From: Corynebacterium occultum
GTDB lineage: Bacteria > Actinomycetota > Actinomycetes > Mycobacteriales > Mycobacteriaceae
DNA length: 64,000 nucleotides
Direction of reading: 5' to 3'
Assembly (NCBI RefSeq): GCF_009734425.1
Contig: NZ_CP046456.1
Coordinates: forward strand, 1-64,000
How positions within the stretch are numbered: the stretch's first letter is position 1; every line of letters begins with the position of its first letter. A program made the position numbers and the translations under genes. The notes beneath the pieces were generated by a model. The model was not told the origin of the DNA and did no database searches. It saw only the letters and a list, made by a program, of their open reading frames with translations. Shown here one piece after another: positions 48,357 to 56,118 of the stretch.

Positions 48357-49225
48357 TGACAAGGAGACTGCAGGAGGGACAGAGGCAGGAGGTTGTCACC
48401 CGGATTCCGGCATTGTGGGCATGGTTGTCCGCGTCGGCCGCAGTACTGGCGGCAGTGGGCAGCGTTCTCGGACTTTCGGTTCCCGGGCGCCTCTATGGGC
48501 AGAAGACATCCGAGATGGTCATAGCCGTCCTCGCCCAGGATCTGGTGAACCTGTTCCTGGTTGCACCCCTGATGCTCATTCTCGCCGTCTACGCCCGACG
48601 GGGCTCGCTCAGCTCGGGGCTGTGTCTGATCGGATTTCTCGCTTTCACCGTGTATAACTACGCGATCTACGCGTTCTCCATCCACTTCGGTCCCCTGTTC
48701 CTGATCTGGGTCGCAGTGCTCGGCCTGTCCGTCTTTGCCCTCATCGGCAACCTGGCCGCCCTGACCCTGCCAGGGGTGGACACACGTTTCAGCGGTGCCA
48801 CGGTGAGAGTGCCGGGGTGGTTGCTGATCGTGGTCGCGGTCTTGTTTGCGCTGCTGTGGCTCAGTGAGATCGTGCCCGACCTGCTGAACGGCAGAAACTC
48901 CACCAGCGCGACCGACTGGGATGTTCCCACCAATCCGGTTCATGTGTTGGACCTGGCGTTTTTCCTCCCCGCGGTCGGTGCGGTGGGTGTGCTCCTGCTC
49001 AGAGGTCACCGGATCGGATACGTTGCTGCCCCCGGGGCTTTGATCTGGGTGATTTTGACCAGCCTGCCCATTCTCGTCACCCCCTTCGTGGCACAAGCCC
49101 GAGGCGAGGAACCAGGGTGGTTTGTCCTAGTGCCGATAGGAACCCTTGCCGTGGCCACGGCGGTGATTGTCTGGCGGCTGCTGCACACCGTGGGACAGCG
49201 TCCAACTGTTTCCCCGGGCGCGTGA
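48356..49225 (+). CDS. Multi-segment membrane protein, 289 aa
   Basis: About eight membrane segments. The start overlaps the preceding stop by one base, so it is co-translated with the 161-residue protein. No enzyme motif was seen. The pair may form one membrane complex. Confidence 0.65.
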   Translation: MTRRLQEGQRQEVVTRIPALWAWLSASAAVLAAVGSVLGLSVPGRLYGQKTSEMVIAVLAQDLVNLFLVAPLMLILAVYARRGSLSSGLCLIGFLAFTVYNYAIYAFSIHFGPLFLIWVAVLGLSVFALIGNLAALTLPGVDTRFSGATVRVPGWLLIVVAVLFALLWLSEIVPDLLNGRNSTSATDWDVPTNPVHVLDLAFFLPAVGAVGVLLLRGHRIGYVAAPGALIWVILTSLPILVTPFVAQARGEEPGWFVLVPIGTLAVATAVIVWRLLHTVGQRPTVSPGA

Positions 49226-49278
49226 TCATGGGACCGGGCGACCACAGACCCGCACGTATTTCTGGATGGGACCAACGG

Positions 49279-49607
49279 CTGACAACCGCCCCACCCGCGC
49301 AACCTTCACTGACAAAGAGGTGGCGGGGCCGCCGGAGCCGGTGCAGCGCTACCTGAGCACCGCCATCCGGGCCGGAACACCGCTGACGCGGGCCGGCCGG
49401 GACCATGGGGCACAATCAAGCTGGGCCGGTGGCTGCCCTGCCGGCCCGGATGCATCCCGTAGCGCGGCCGGATGCGGGGGGGCGGAAGCAGTCTGGGTGC
49501 CTCCGGCGCTGTTGCCTCAGTTCACCACGACCTGGGCCGTGTTAGATGACACCCAGATGTCGTCACATGCCTGGTCGTTAGGCTCGAACTGTGCCAACCC
49601 CTTCTGA
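49279..49607 (+). pseudogene. Degenerate DUF6544-like gene
   Basis: The translation KEVAGPPEPVQRYLSTAI near 49310 and WVPPALLPQFTTTWAVLDDT near 49495 match two blocks of DUF6544-type proteins (the PEPVQRYL start and the VPPALLP-TTWAVLDD region). The middle is frameshifted and shortened, and the end runs to a stop at 49607. It is a remnant. Confidence 0.55.
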
Positions 49608-49825
49608 CCCCGACAATCTATGGGCTTGTTCCGGAACCAGGTTTTTGTGTCAGGAACGAACGTTTCTGCTACAAAAAACACGCTTCCCGAAAATATACGT
49701 TCATAAAGGTCGCCACACCCAGATTTTGTAGCACAACCCAGTGCCGTATTCTATGTGTCCATACGCGGACCTCTTGACGGGTTCTGCTACATTTTTCGGA
49801 TATGGGACACGAATTCGGTTGTCGT

Positions 49826-49866
49826 TTTCAGAAGTCGTCTGCACGGATTTCAGAAGTCCTCTTCAC
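49826..49866. repeat. Two copies of the 19-bp resolvase-region repeat
   Basis: TTTCAGAAGTCGTCTGCAC (49826-49844) and TTTCAGAAGTCCTCTTCAC (49848-49866) are inverse copies of the consensus GTGCAGnnGACTTCTGAAA found at 51.3-51.45 kb. The second copy has one mismatch. Confidence 0.65.
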
Positions 49867-49912
49867 TGACACACCAGTCCCGGCGTCTGTGCGTAGTTGG
49901 TAGTTTCAGAGA

Positions 49913-50248
49913 GTGGCCTCAACTAGTGGATGGAAACGAAAAGCAGGCGCGATCCTGTCGTTCCTTCTCGGCTTCGGCATGGGAGTCATCCTCCGACGTT
50001 TTTTAATCCCCTTAGGGACCAGCGTTGAACAGTTGGTGTGGCCCTGGATCGTTGGATCGTTTATTTTTCTGGTGATCGTGGGCGGTGTCCTGGTCGCTTT
50101 TGCTGCGGTTCTCTATCGTTATCGCCACCGTCATTGCCTGGCTGTCGCCCTGGGGTGGGGAATCTGGGCCGGATTCCTGGTGCATAGTCTTCTGCTCTTC
50201 GTGTTGTCCCTGCTGATCTTTAAGTACGGGATAACTCCTGTCGGATAG
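49913..50248 (+). CDS. Small membrane protein, 111 aa
   Basis: A GTG start at 49913. Three membrane segments (AILSFLLGFGMGVIL, IVGSFIFLVIVGGVLVAFAA and FLVHSLLLFVLSLLIF) with a basic YRYRHRH loop. No domain recognised. It lies between the 19-bp repeats and the first resolvase. Confidence 0.55.
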   Translation: MASTSGWKRKAGAILSFLLGFGMGVILRRFLIPLGTSVEQLVWPWIVGSFIFLVIVGGVLVAFAAVLYRYRHRHCLAVALGWGIWAGFLVHSLLLFVLSLLIFKYGITPVG

Positions 50249-50482
50249 GGATCGATCGGCCCCTGTCGCCCAACAGTGTCTATGGGTGATCCCCGGCATC
50301 AGAACCGGTCAATGTCTTGGGGGTTGAGAGGTATTGGCCTGATACGGGATCCTCACCACCTCATCGGTGTCAGCGACCGTCGATTTCTTCGTTGACCTTT
50401 CTCACCCCATGCCTCATATATAGGGACGTGTCGAGAAATCCTCTGGGAAACAAGGGTCGCAGTTCTCACTGAAGACGCATCG

Positions 50483-51100
50483 TTAGCGTCCCGCGAGAAG
50501 CTTTCGTCCGTCCTCGCGCAGCTCCCCCGTGGGGGACACGTGCCGGTAGAGGGTCTGGCGGGTGATGTCGAGCTCCTTGCAGAGTGCTGCGACGCTGGTT
50601 TCGGGTTGACCCATCGAGGCCATCGCCAGCCGCACCTTGGCCGGGGTCATCTTGAACGGTCGCCCACCCTTACGCCCACGGGCCCTCGCCGACTCCAGGC
50701 CAGCTATCGTGCGTTCAGAGATCAACTCGCGCTCGAACTCGGCCAGGGCGGCGAAGATCCCGAAGACCAACTTGCCCTGAGCCGAGGTCGTGTCAATCGC
50801 CGCACCCTGACCGGTCAGCACCTTGAGCCCCACGCCGCGGGCGGTGAGATCGTGGACGATGTTGACCAGATGCCGAAGATTTCTCCCCAACCGGTCCAGC
50901 TTCCACACCAACAGGGTGTCGCCGGCTCGGAGTGCTTTCAGGCACGACACTAATTCCGGGCGGTCCTCTTTCTTGCCGGAGGCCTTGTCCTCATACATGT
51001 GGTCCGGATCCACTCCGGCAGCAAGGAGGGCGTCGCGCTGTAAATCAGTGGATTGTGACCCATCCGCTTTTGACACCCGCATGTAACCAATTAGAGCCAT
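50483..51100 (-). CDS. tnpR: Serine resolvase (Tn3 TnpR-like), gene 1
   Basis: A 205-residue small serine recombinase. The catalytic domain opens LIGYMRVSKADGSQSTDLQ (Ser in the RVS motif), then LVWKLDRLGR and AEFERELISERT. The C-terminal helix-turn-helix is SVAALCKELDITRQTLYRH. Resolves transposon cointegrates at a res site, which should be the block at 51162-51253 just upstream. No transposase (tnpA) is in view. All key residues are present. Confidence 0.87.
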   Translation of the reverse strand: MALIGYMRVSKADGSQSTDLQRDALLAAGVDPDHMYEDKASGKKEDRPELVSCLKALRAGDTLLVWKLDRLGRNLRHLVNIVHDLTARGVGLKVLTGQGAAIDTTSAQGKLVFGIFAALAEFERELISERTIAGLESARARGRKGGRPFKMTPAKVRLAMASMGQPETSVAALCKELDITRQTLYRHVSPTGELREDGRKLLAGR

Positions 51101-51161
51101 AACCTATTCCCATCACTTATACGGTCGTTTGTGTGACACACTTCTGAAAAATGTTGCGCGA

Positions 51162-51253
51162 GGTCGCAAAATCGGAAATTGTCACTTAACGCGTTATTTA
51201 TCCTACGTCACGTGAACGGATCGAAAAACCAATAAAGTGACACAGTTTTCTCG
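51162..51253 (+). repeat. res-like block B between divergent resolvases
   Basis: A 92-base AT-richer block starting GGTCGCAAAA with core GTCACTTAACGCGTTATTT. It matches 34262-34353 in inverted orientation. Its place between two divergent resolvase genes is that of a res site and shared promoter region. Confidence 0.72.
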
Positions 51254-51331
51254 TTGGCGCAGATTTTTCGCCGGCTTATCCGTGACTGGACCGAAAAGGT
51301 TTACTCTTCAAGTATGTGGGTCTGTCTTTTG

Positions 51332-51449
51332 GTGCAGGGGACTTCTGAAACATGACGGACAGTGCAGACGGGTACTGAAAACGAGATTTCAGAAGTCGAC
51401 TGCACTTCTCCAGGTCGCCAGGTGCCGATGGTGCAGAGGACTTCTGAAA
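51332..51449. repeat. 19-bp repeat cluster GTGCAGnnGACTTCTGAAA
   Basis: Exact copies of the consensus lie at 51332-51350 and 51431-51449 on the plus strand and 51387-51405 on the minus strand. Half-copies (ACTTCTGAAA) occur at 51140 and, degenerate, near 52086 and 34070. The last copy covers the first codons of resolvase gene 2 (MVQRTSET). It may be recombinase binding sites or a vestige of transposon ends. Confidence 0.68.
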
Positions 51450-52045
51450 CTGACATTGGTTACGCCCGGGTATCCACCGACGAGCAAGACGCCCGACTCC
51501 AACATGACGCACTCACCCGGGCCGAGTGCTACCGGATCTTCACCGACACCGCGTCCGGATCCTTGGAGTCACGACCCGAGCTCGATAAGTTGCTCGATCA
51601 ACTCCGCCCCGGCGACACGTTGGTGGTGTGGTGCCTCGACCGGTTGGGTCGGTCAATCAGACACCTGATTGATCAGCTCGCCGCCCTTCAAGATCGTGGG
51701 GTGGAGTTCCGCAGTTTGCAGGAAAACATTGACACCTCCTCCTCGGGCGGGAGGTTGGTGTTCCATATCTTCGCCTCGTTGGCTGAGTTCGAGCGCGATC
51801 TGATTAGGGAACGGACCAACGCCGGGCTTGAGGCTGCCCGGGCCCGGGGCCGGGTCGGTGGCCGGCCACCGTTGTTGTCGGGGGATAAGCTGCGTACCGC
51901 GCGGCAACTTTACGAGCAAAAGGACATGACCGTCGCCCAAATCGGGGAGGTCCTGGGGGTGAGCCGCACCACCGTCTACCGGGCGTTGCGCAAAGAAACA
52001 GGGGCATTACCTACGCGACAGAAGAAGCCCTCGCAGTCCACGTAA
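51428..52045 (+). CDS. tnpR: Serine resolvase (TnpR-like), gene 2
   Basis: A 205-residue serine recombinase with GYARVSTDEQDARLQHDAL, VVWCLDRLGRSIRHL, SLAEFERDLIRERT and a C-terminal helix-turn-helix (TVAQIGEVLGVSRTTVYRAL). Its catalytic residues are intact and it differs clearly from gene 1. ATG 51428 is chosen because the catalytic domain begins nine codons later; the bases encoding those codons coincide with a copy of the 19-bp repeat. Divergent from gene 1 with a res-like block between them. Confidence 0.83.
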   Translation: MVQRTSETDIGYARVSTDEQDARLQHDALTRAECYRIFTDTASGSLESRPELDKLLDQLRPGDTLVVWCLDRLGRSIRHLIDQLAALQDRGVEFRSLQENIDTSSSGGRLVFHIFASLAEFERDLIRERTNAGLEAARARGRVGGRPPLLSGDKLRTARQLYEQKDMTVAQIGEVLGVSRTTVYRALRKETGALPTRQKKPSQST

Positions 52046-52535
52046 CCGGGCAGCGTGGCAGAGCGGTTCTCGGAATCTGTGCCAGTGACTTCTGACATTT
52101 GCGCCAACATCTTCTGACTCTGACACAGACAGAATTTCTTTCAAGGTATTACTTATGTCGATAAGCTCTAAAATTGACTTTTGATACATTTCGCGATGAA
52201 CCTATTGATTTTATGGAGATACTGCATCGGGAATGGGCGGAGTCACAAACCTCCTCGGCAAGTGCGGCTGACCCGAAGCCCGGGTGCAGATCATTCATAA
52301 GGGAAAATCATCACCTGCATCACATGCGAGACCAGTCACGGTCAAAACTGGTCGCCCCAGGATGGGCAGATCGACACTGTCCTGATCTTGGATTGGTTGG
52401 CTCTTCCTTAATCCTCTTTCGAGGCGAGTCTTCCTGCTCACGACCCGCCCCGTGGCTAGGCCCTGTGTGTTGGCTGCGGTCTGAAGTGTCCGGTAACGGA
52501 GATAAGGTGTTGCGCCCTCACAGCGTCCTGAGTGC
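52046..52535. other. Gap with KfrA-associated repeat
   Basis: No convincing gene. Its right part (about 52400-52535) repeats the non-coding DNA at 16590-16731, so the open frame across it (52174-52539) is probably not a gene. Confidence 0.45.
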
Positions 52536-53171
52536 TTAAGGAGCGGGGGAGGGGGTTTCCTGCTCCTGTGGGATAGCCGAATCACCAGACCGCACTGTGG
52601 GGGTCTGGGCCGTTTGTTGAGTAAACCATTGCTCGAACACGGAGAGCCGGCCACGGGCTTCCGCCGCCTGGGATCGGGCTTCCTCGAGTGTGTGTTGCTG
52701 GGTTTCCAGCTGGTGGCGCAGGCGCTCATTGTCTTTGGCCAGGGCGGTGAGCTCTGCTTCTGCCTGGGCGATCATGGCCAGCGCCTCGGTGGTGGCGGCT
52801 TGTTCCTGTTCCAGTTTCTCCGCCAGCTCCGTGACCTCCTGGTGGGCCTGGTCGGCGTCTTCGGTGGCGGTTTTCGCCACCTGGTGGAGGGTGTCGTCCT
52901 GTTGTGCTCGCCCGGCCAGCACTTGCTGGCCTATCACTGCACGCAGTGCCTCGAAGGCCCGGGTTTCTTCCTCCGTAGCAGGCGCAAACGCCGGATCGGC
53001 TGCCCCGGTTCGGCGCATTTCACGCCAGTGGCGCACGACTTCAGCAGCCAGGGCCTGGTCCACCCGGGCGGTGGCACGTACACGTGCGACCGTGATCGCC
53101 TGGGCTCCCTCTTTCGCGAGGAGGTCGGCGAGGGCACGTTCGGTGCGGGCGCGCGGTGCAGAACTGGTCAT
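52536..53171 (-). CDS. KfrA-like DNA-binding coiled-coil protein, copy 3
   Basis: A 211-residue protein very similar to copy 1 (N-terminus MTSSAPRARTERALADLLAK, same coiled-coil pattern), with differences concentrated in the coiled coil and C-terminus (AQTPTVRSGDSAIP). An intact N-terminal DNA-binding region is present. ATG 53171 and the upstream AT-rich block match copy 1. Two full paralogues in one replicon segment could bind each other's operators. Confidence 0.72.
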   Translation of the reverse strand: MTSSAPRARTERALADLLAKEGAQAITVARVRATARVDQALAAEVVRHWREMRRTGAADPAFAPATEEETRAFEALRAVIGQQVLAGRAQQDDTLHQVAKTATEDADQAHQEVTELAEKLEQEQAATTEALAMIAQAEAELTALAKDNERLRHQLETQQHTLEEARSQAAEARGRLSVFEQWFTQQTAQTPTVRSGDSAIPQEQETPSPAP

Positions 53172-53203
53172 GGCAAATGTCTCCTTAACGGGTTTTGTTC
53201 CTT

Positions 53204-53243
53204 ACCATCATACGTAATAAATCATAAGATAAATGATGATTAT
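53204..53243. promoter_or_regulatory. AT-rich upstream block of KfrA-like copy 3
   Basis: A 40-base block almost identical to 13195-13234 (one A/G difference) and at the same distance from the start codon. Likely promoter and KfrA operator. Confidence 0.6.
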
Positions 53244-53511
53244 CGTTATTATATTGGGTAGCAGGATGGTTCGTGCAGAGAGTGGGGTGGGTAGCTGAGA
53301 GGGGTCGGTTTCCCACCGCCTGATGAATGTCCAGCGTCACCGTTACCCGGCCACCTCGAAACAAGGGACGGTCAAGATATTGAGGTCAGATTCGTGAATC
53401 TAACCTCGCCTTGCACCAGCGCCCAACTCGCTTAAGCGTGCCCTGAGGGATGGGAAGGGCCAATTCCGGGCCCTCACGTGCAAAAAGTAAAAATCTCTTT
53501 ACTTTCGATTC
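53244..53511. other. Intergenic, no gene seen
   Basis: No open frame with support. It separates KfrA-like copy 3 from the second catabolic cluster. Confidence 0.35.
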
Positions 53512-53526
53512 GATACGTATAGTATC
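53512..53526. promoter_or_regulatory. TetR-type operator before the MFS gene
   Basis: GATAC-GTATA-GTATC is a perfect 5-bp-arm palindrome with a 5-base spacer, 57 bases before the transporter start. It matches GATAC-GAAAC-GTATC near the thiolase gene. Confidence 0.6.
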
Positions 53527-53583
53527 TAATCTTACATGTGGTGCAGATCACGCCTACGTGAACCGGATATGGAAGGTCTCAAT

Positions 53584-54984
53584 ATGACCACTGACTCAGT
53601 GAGACAGCGCAGTATCTCTGAAGTTATTGAATCTGCCGGAATTACTAGACGGCACTGGCTTTATTTCACGCTCATTTTTCTTCTGCTCTTGGCGGATGGC
53701 ATGGACTCCACCATCGTCAGTCATATTTTTCCCTCGCTCATTAAAGAATGGGGAGTTTCTGTCGGCGGCGGCATTGCATTGATAGTGTCCGGAGGTTTCG
53801 TAGCCATGGGACTCGGGTCGCTGGTGGCGGGCCGCCTAGCGGATCAGCTGGGCCGTAAACCTGTCCTCGTGGCGGCAGGGTTCATTCTTTCCGCGATGAC
53901 AATTTTGGGGGGTACTGCAGAAAATTTCACCATGTTCACCATATGGCGCTTTATTGCGTGCGTGGGAATCGGAGCTGTCCTGCCGACTGCTGTGACGCTT
54001 CTGGCGGATCTGGTTCCACAAAAGCGTCGCGGTGCTATGGTGGCTGCCTCCTATGCGGGGTTGGGTTTGGGCACTACTGTCGGCGCCACCCTGGCCGGCG
54101 CCATCCTTCCCGCCGAAGGCTGGCGGGTGCTTATGTTCGTTGGTGGCGCGATTCCCCTGATAATCACGGTTTTGATTTGGATCGGAATCCCTGAATCGCC
54201 CACTCTTCTGGCGGCCCGCGGCTCAACGAACCGGGCCAGACGTTCTCTCGTCCAGATCTTTCCCCGGGTTAATCCGGACGAGGTTGACCTCACTGCATCT
54301 GTAGTAAAAAAACAGCAATCAGCAACCTTCCAGCGGTTACTTTCTCAGCCCTATACCTGGACCAGTGTGTTGCTGTGGGTATTTGGTTTCCTTTCCCTGG
54401 GCACGCAGTTGCTGATCATCCAGTATCTTCCCACTCTTCTGCAGATGCCGAGCCCGGGACTCACGACAGTCGAAAGTAGTACAATCGTCGCTGTGTATGG
54501 CTTCGCCAGTGTGGCGAGCCTCCTGCTCCTCGGAGCAGTTCTCGCCAAATGGCAGCGGTTTGGGGTCATCGCTGCGTGCTTGGCAGTGTCTGCGATCGTC
54601 GCTGTGGCAGTGAGTCTGGTGAGTGACGCTGGATTCGTCACCTTGTTGATTGTGTTGGGTGTGACAGGTTTCTTCGTTCCGGCGGCGCTCGGGCCCACAC
54701 GAAATGTTCTTGCGGTGGAGGCCTACCCCACCGACATGCGCGCAACCGGTGTCGGTATTACTGAACTCAGTGCCCGGCTAGGGTCAGCCGGTCAGGGTGC
54801 ACTCGGAGGTGTACTCATCGGCGGGGGCCTGGGATTGGGCGGATTCTTCTTGGCTTTGCTTGTTCCGCTGGGAATTCTCGGCGCGGCACTGGCCGGATTG
54901 AAGGCGTTGCACCGTCCGCAAGAAACTTCTGATCCTGAACAGGAACCCATTGCGGTGCCTGAAAGCTTGCTACCTCAGACCTAG
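53584..54984 (+). CDS. MFS transporter, aromatic acid:H+ symporter type
   Basis: A 466-residue transporter with 12 membrane segments. The AAHS-type motifs are visible: LADGMDSTIVSHIFPSL in segment 1, then AGRLADQLGRKPVL between segments 2 and 3, and IGAVLPTAVTLLADLVPQKRRG. GGAAGG seven bases before ATG 53584 decides the start over the earlier 53569. Probably imports the aromatic substrate of the downstream cluster, a benzoate- or hydroxycinnamate-like acid. It is preceded by a TetR-type palindrome. Confidence 0.85.
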   Translation: MTTDSVRQRSISEVIESAGITRRHWLYFTLIFLLLLADGMDSTIVSHIFPSLIKEWGVSVGGGIALIVSGGFVAMGLGSLVAGRLADQLGRKPVLVAAGFILSAMTILGGTAENFTMFTIWRFIACVGIGAVLPTAVTLLADLVPQKRRGAMVAASYAGLGLGTTVGATLAGAILPAEGWRVLMFVGGAIPLIITVLIWIGIPESPTLLAARGSTNRARRSLVQIFPRVNPDEVDLTASVVKKQQSATFQRLLSQPYTWTSVLLWVFGFLSLGTQLLIIQYLPTLLQMPSPGLTTVESSTIVAVYGFASVASLLLLGAVLAKWQRFGVIAACLAVSAIVAVAVSLVSDAGFVTLLIVLGVTGFFVPAALGPTRNVLAVEAYPTDMRATGVGITELSARLGSAGQGALGGVLIGGGLGLGGFFLALLVPLGILGAALAGLKALHRPQETSDPEQEPIAVPESLLPQT

Positions 54985-55109
54985 TGTTGCGAACTGTCTT
55001 TTCTCGCCGACACCAGCCAAATGGATCACCCCGCCCACAGAAAAGGGAAAGAGCTGGTTTCCTCTTCCCTGCCCTACAGAAGAAGAGCGGAGTTAACACA
55101 TTATAGGTT

Positions 55110-55147
55110 AGGAGCTTCCCCACTCTGCCCGGGTGGGGAAGGCTCCT
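55110..55147 (+). terminator. Terminator after the MFS gene
   Basis: Arms AGGAG-CTTCCCCAC and GTGGGGAAG-GCTCCT pair around a short loop, with one bulge. It lies 125 bases beyond the MFS stop and is followed by the convergent TetR gene. Confidence 0.5.
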
Positions 55148-55394
55148 GAAGGTATTGCTGATGATTTTCGCCCGGAAATTGCCTCACCTGAAAGGGGATA
55201 GGCGGCCCCCGAATGCCGTTGGAGGGTGTGGATCCTAGGGGCCATCCTGGACGCCTTTCCCTTGGTGTAAGGGCATGGAGTTCAGGATTTGCGGGTGTCA
55301 TCGCTTCGCCACAGCGGCCAGCGTTTCGGAGTTTGCGCACTTCGCGTGCTGTCAACCTGGCGTGGCGGGGTGGTCGTATGCACTGCGGAAGAAG

Positions 55395-55973
55395 TCAGCG
55401 AACTCGCAGCCCTTCAAGGGCGTTGTTGAGGTGGCGATGAGCCCAATCCCGATCCAGCGGACCATCCGGGATGAGGAGCCGGAAGTAAATTGGCCCGTAC
55501 AGGAGCTCTGCAACTTCAGCAGGTGAAATATCCTGGCGGATAACCCCTTCATCCTGGCCTCGCTGGATGACGGCGTAAGCTACATCCCGGCGATTATGCC
55601 AAAATCGTTCCTTAAACTCCTTCATAACCTCAGGATCATGCTGACATTCAGCAATGAGCTGGGCGACGAGGCGTCCTTCGCCACCACCAAAAATCTCTGC
55701 AACGGATGCCAAATGGTCACGCAGAGCATCGAGGGCCGGAAGCTCATCATTTAATGGTGTGCGCGCGATGTGATTGTCGAGGAAACTATCAATCACCACA
55801 GCCACCTTGCTGGGCCACCAGCGGTAAATAGTCGTCTTGCTGACCCCGGCTTCTTTTGCGATCCGTTCGATCGAGAGCTTCTGGAGGGAAAATCCCTCTC
55901 CTTGCTCGGGATCTACCAGCGCAATAGTTGCATCCAGGATCGCTTGGTGACTTTGTTCGCTTCTAAGTGCCAT
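55395..55973 (-). CDS. TetR-family repressor of the catabolic cluster
   Basis: A 192-residue TetR regulator. The helix-turn-helix is LSIERIAKEAGVSKTTIYRW (residues about 29-48); the remainder is the helical ligand-binding domain. It is divergent from the thiolase gene, and related palindromes occur at 55995-56011, 56058-56072, 53512-53526, 60010-60024 and 61518-61532. Its ligand may be a CoA thioester or ring-cleavage intermediate. Confidence 0.87.
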   Translation of the reverse strand: MALRSEQSHQAILDATIALVDPEQGEGFSLQKLSIERIAKEAGVSKTTIYRWWPSKVAVVIDSFLDNHIARTPLNDELPALDALRDHLASVAEIFGGGEGRLVAQLIAECQHDPEVMKEFKERFWHNRRDVAYAVIQRGQDEGVIRQDISPAEVAELLYGPIYFRLLIPDGPLDRDWAHRHLNNALEGLRVR

Positions 55974-55994
55974 GATTTGAGGCTATCCTTCCCG

Positions 55995-56011
55995 CGTTTC
56001 GATACGAAACG
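55995..56011. promoter_or_regulatory. Operator-like palindrome near the TetR start
   Basis: CGTTTCG-ATA-CGAAACG, 7-bp perfect arms with a 3-base centre. It contains one GATACGAAACG half of the better site at 56058. Likely autoregulation. Confidence 0.55.
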
Positions 56012-56057
56012 ATCACCATCATTTAGTGCAAGTGTAGGACATCCAATGTAGTATATA

Positions 56058-56072
56058 GATACGAAACGTATC
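56058..56072. promoter_or_regulatory. TetR operator before the thiolase gene
   Basis: GATAC-GAAAC-GTATC, a palindrome with perfect GATAC/GTATC arms; GATACG and CGTATC around AAA are also symmetric. 47 bases before the thiolase start. Confidence 0.65.
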
Positions 56073-56118
56073 GAATCGTTTTGAAATGTTGCCCTACTTT
56101 GAAAAGGAGCGTGTCCTT

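Noticed and set aside
50420..50465. Tn3-type 38-bp end (GGGACGTGTCGAGAAATC)
   Set aside because: Looks faintly like a Tn3-family terminal repeat, but no partner end or tnpA was found in the window.
52174..52539. Plus-strand open frame of 121 codons
   Set aside because: Its 3' half is the KfrA-flanking DNA repeat also present at 16.6 kb, where the frame is different, so the coding signal is not conserved.
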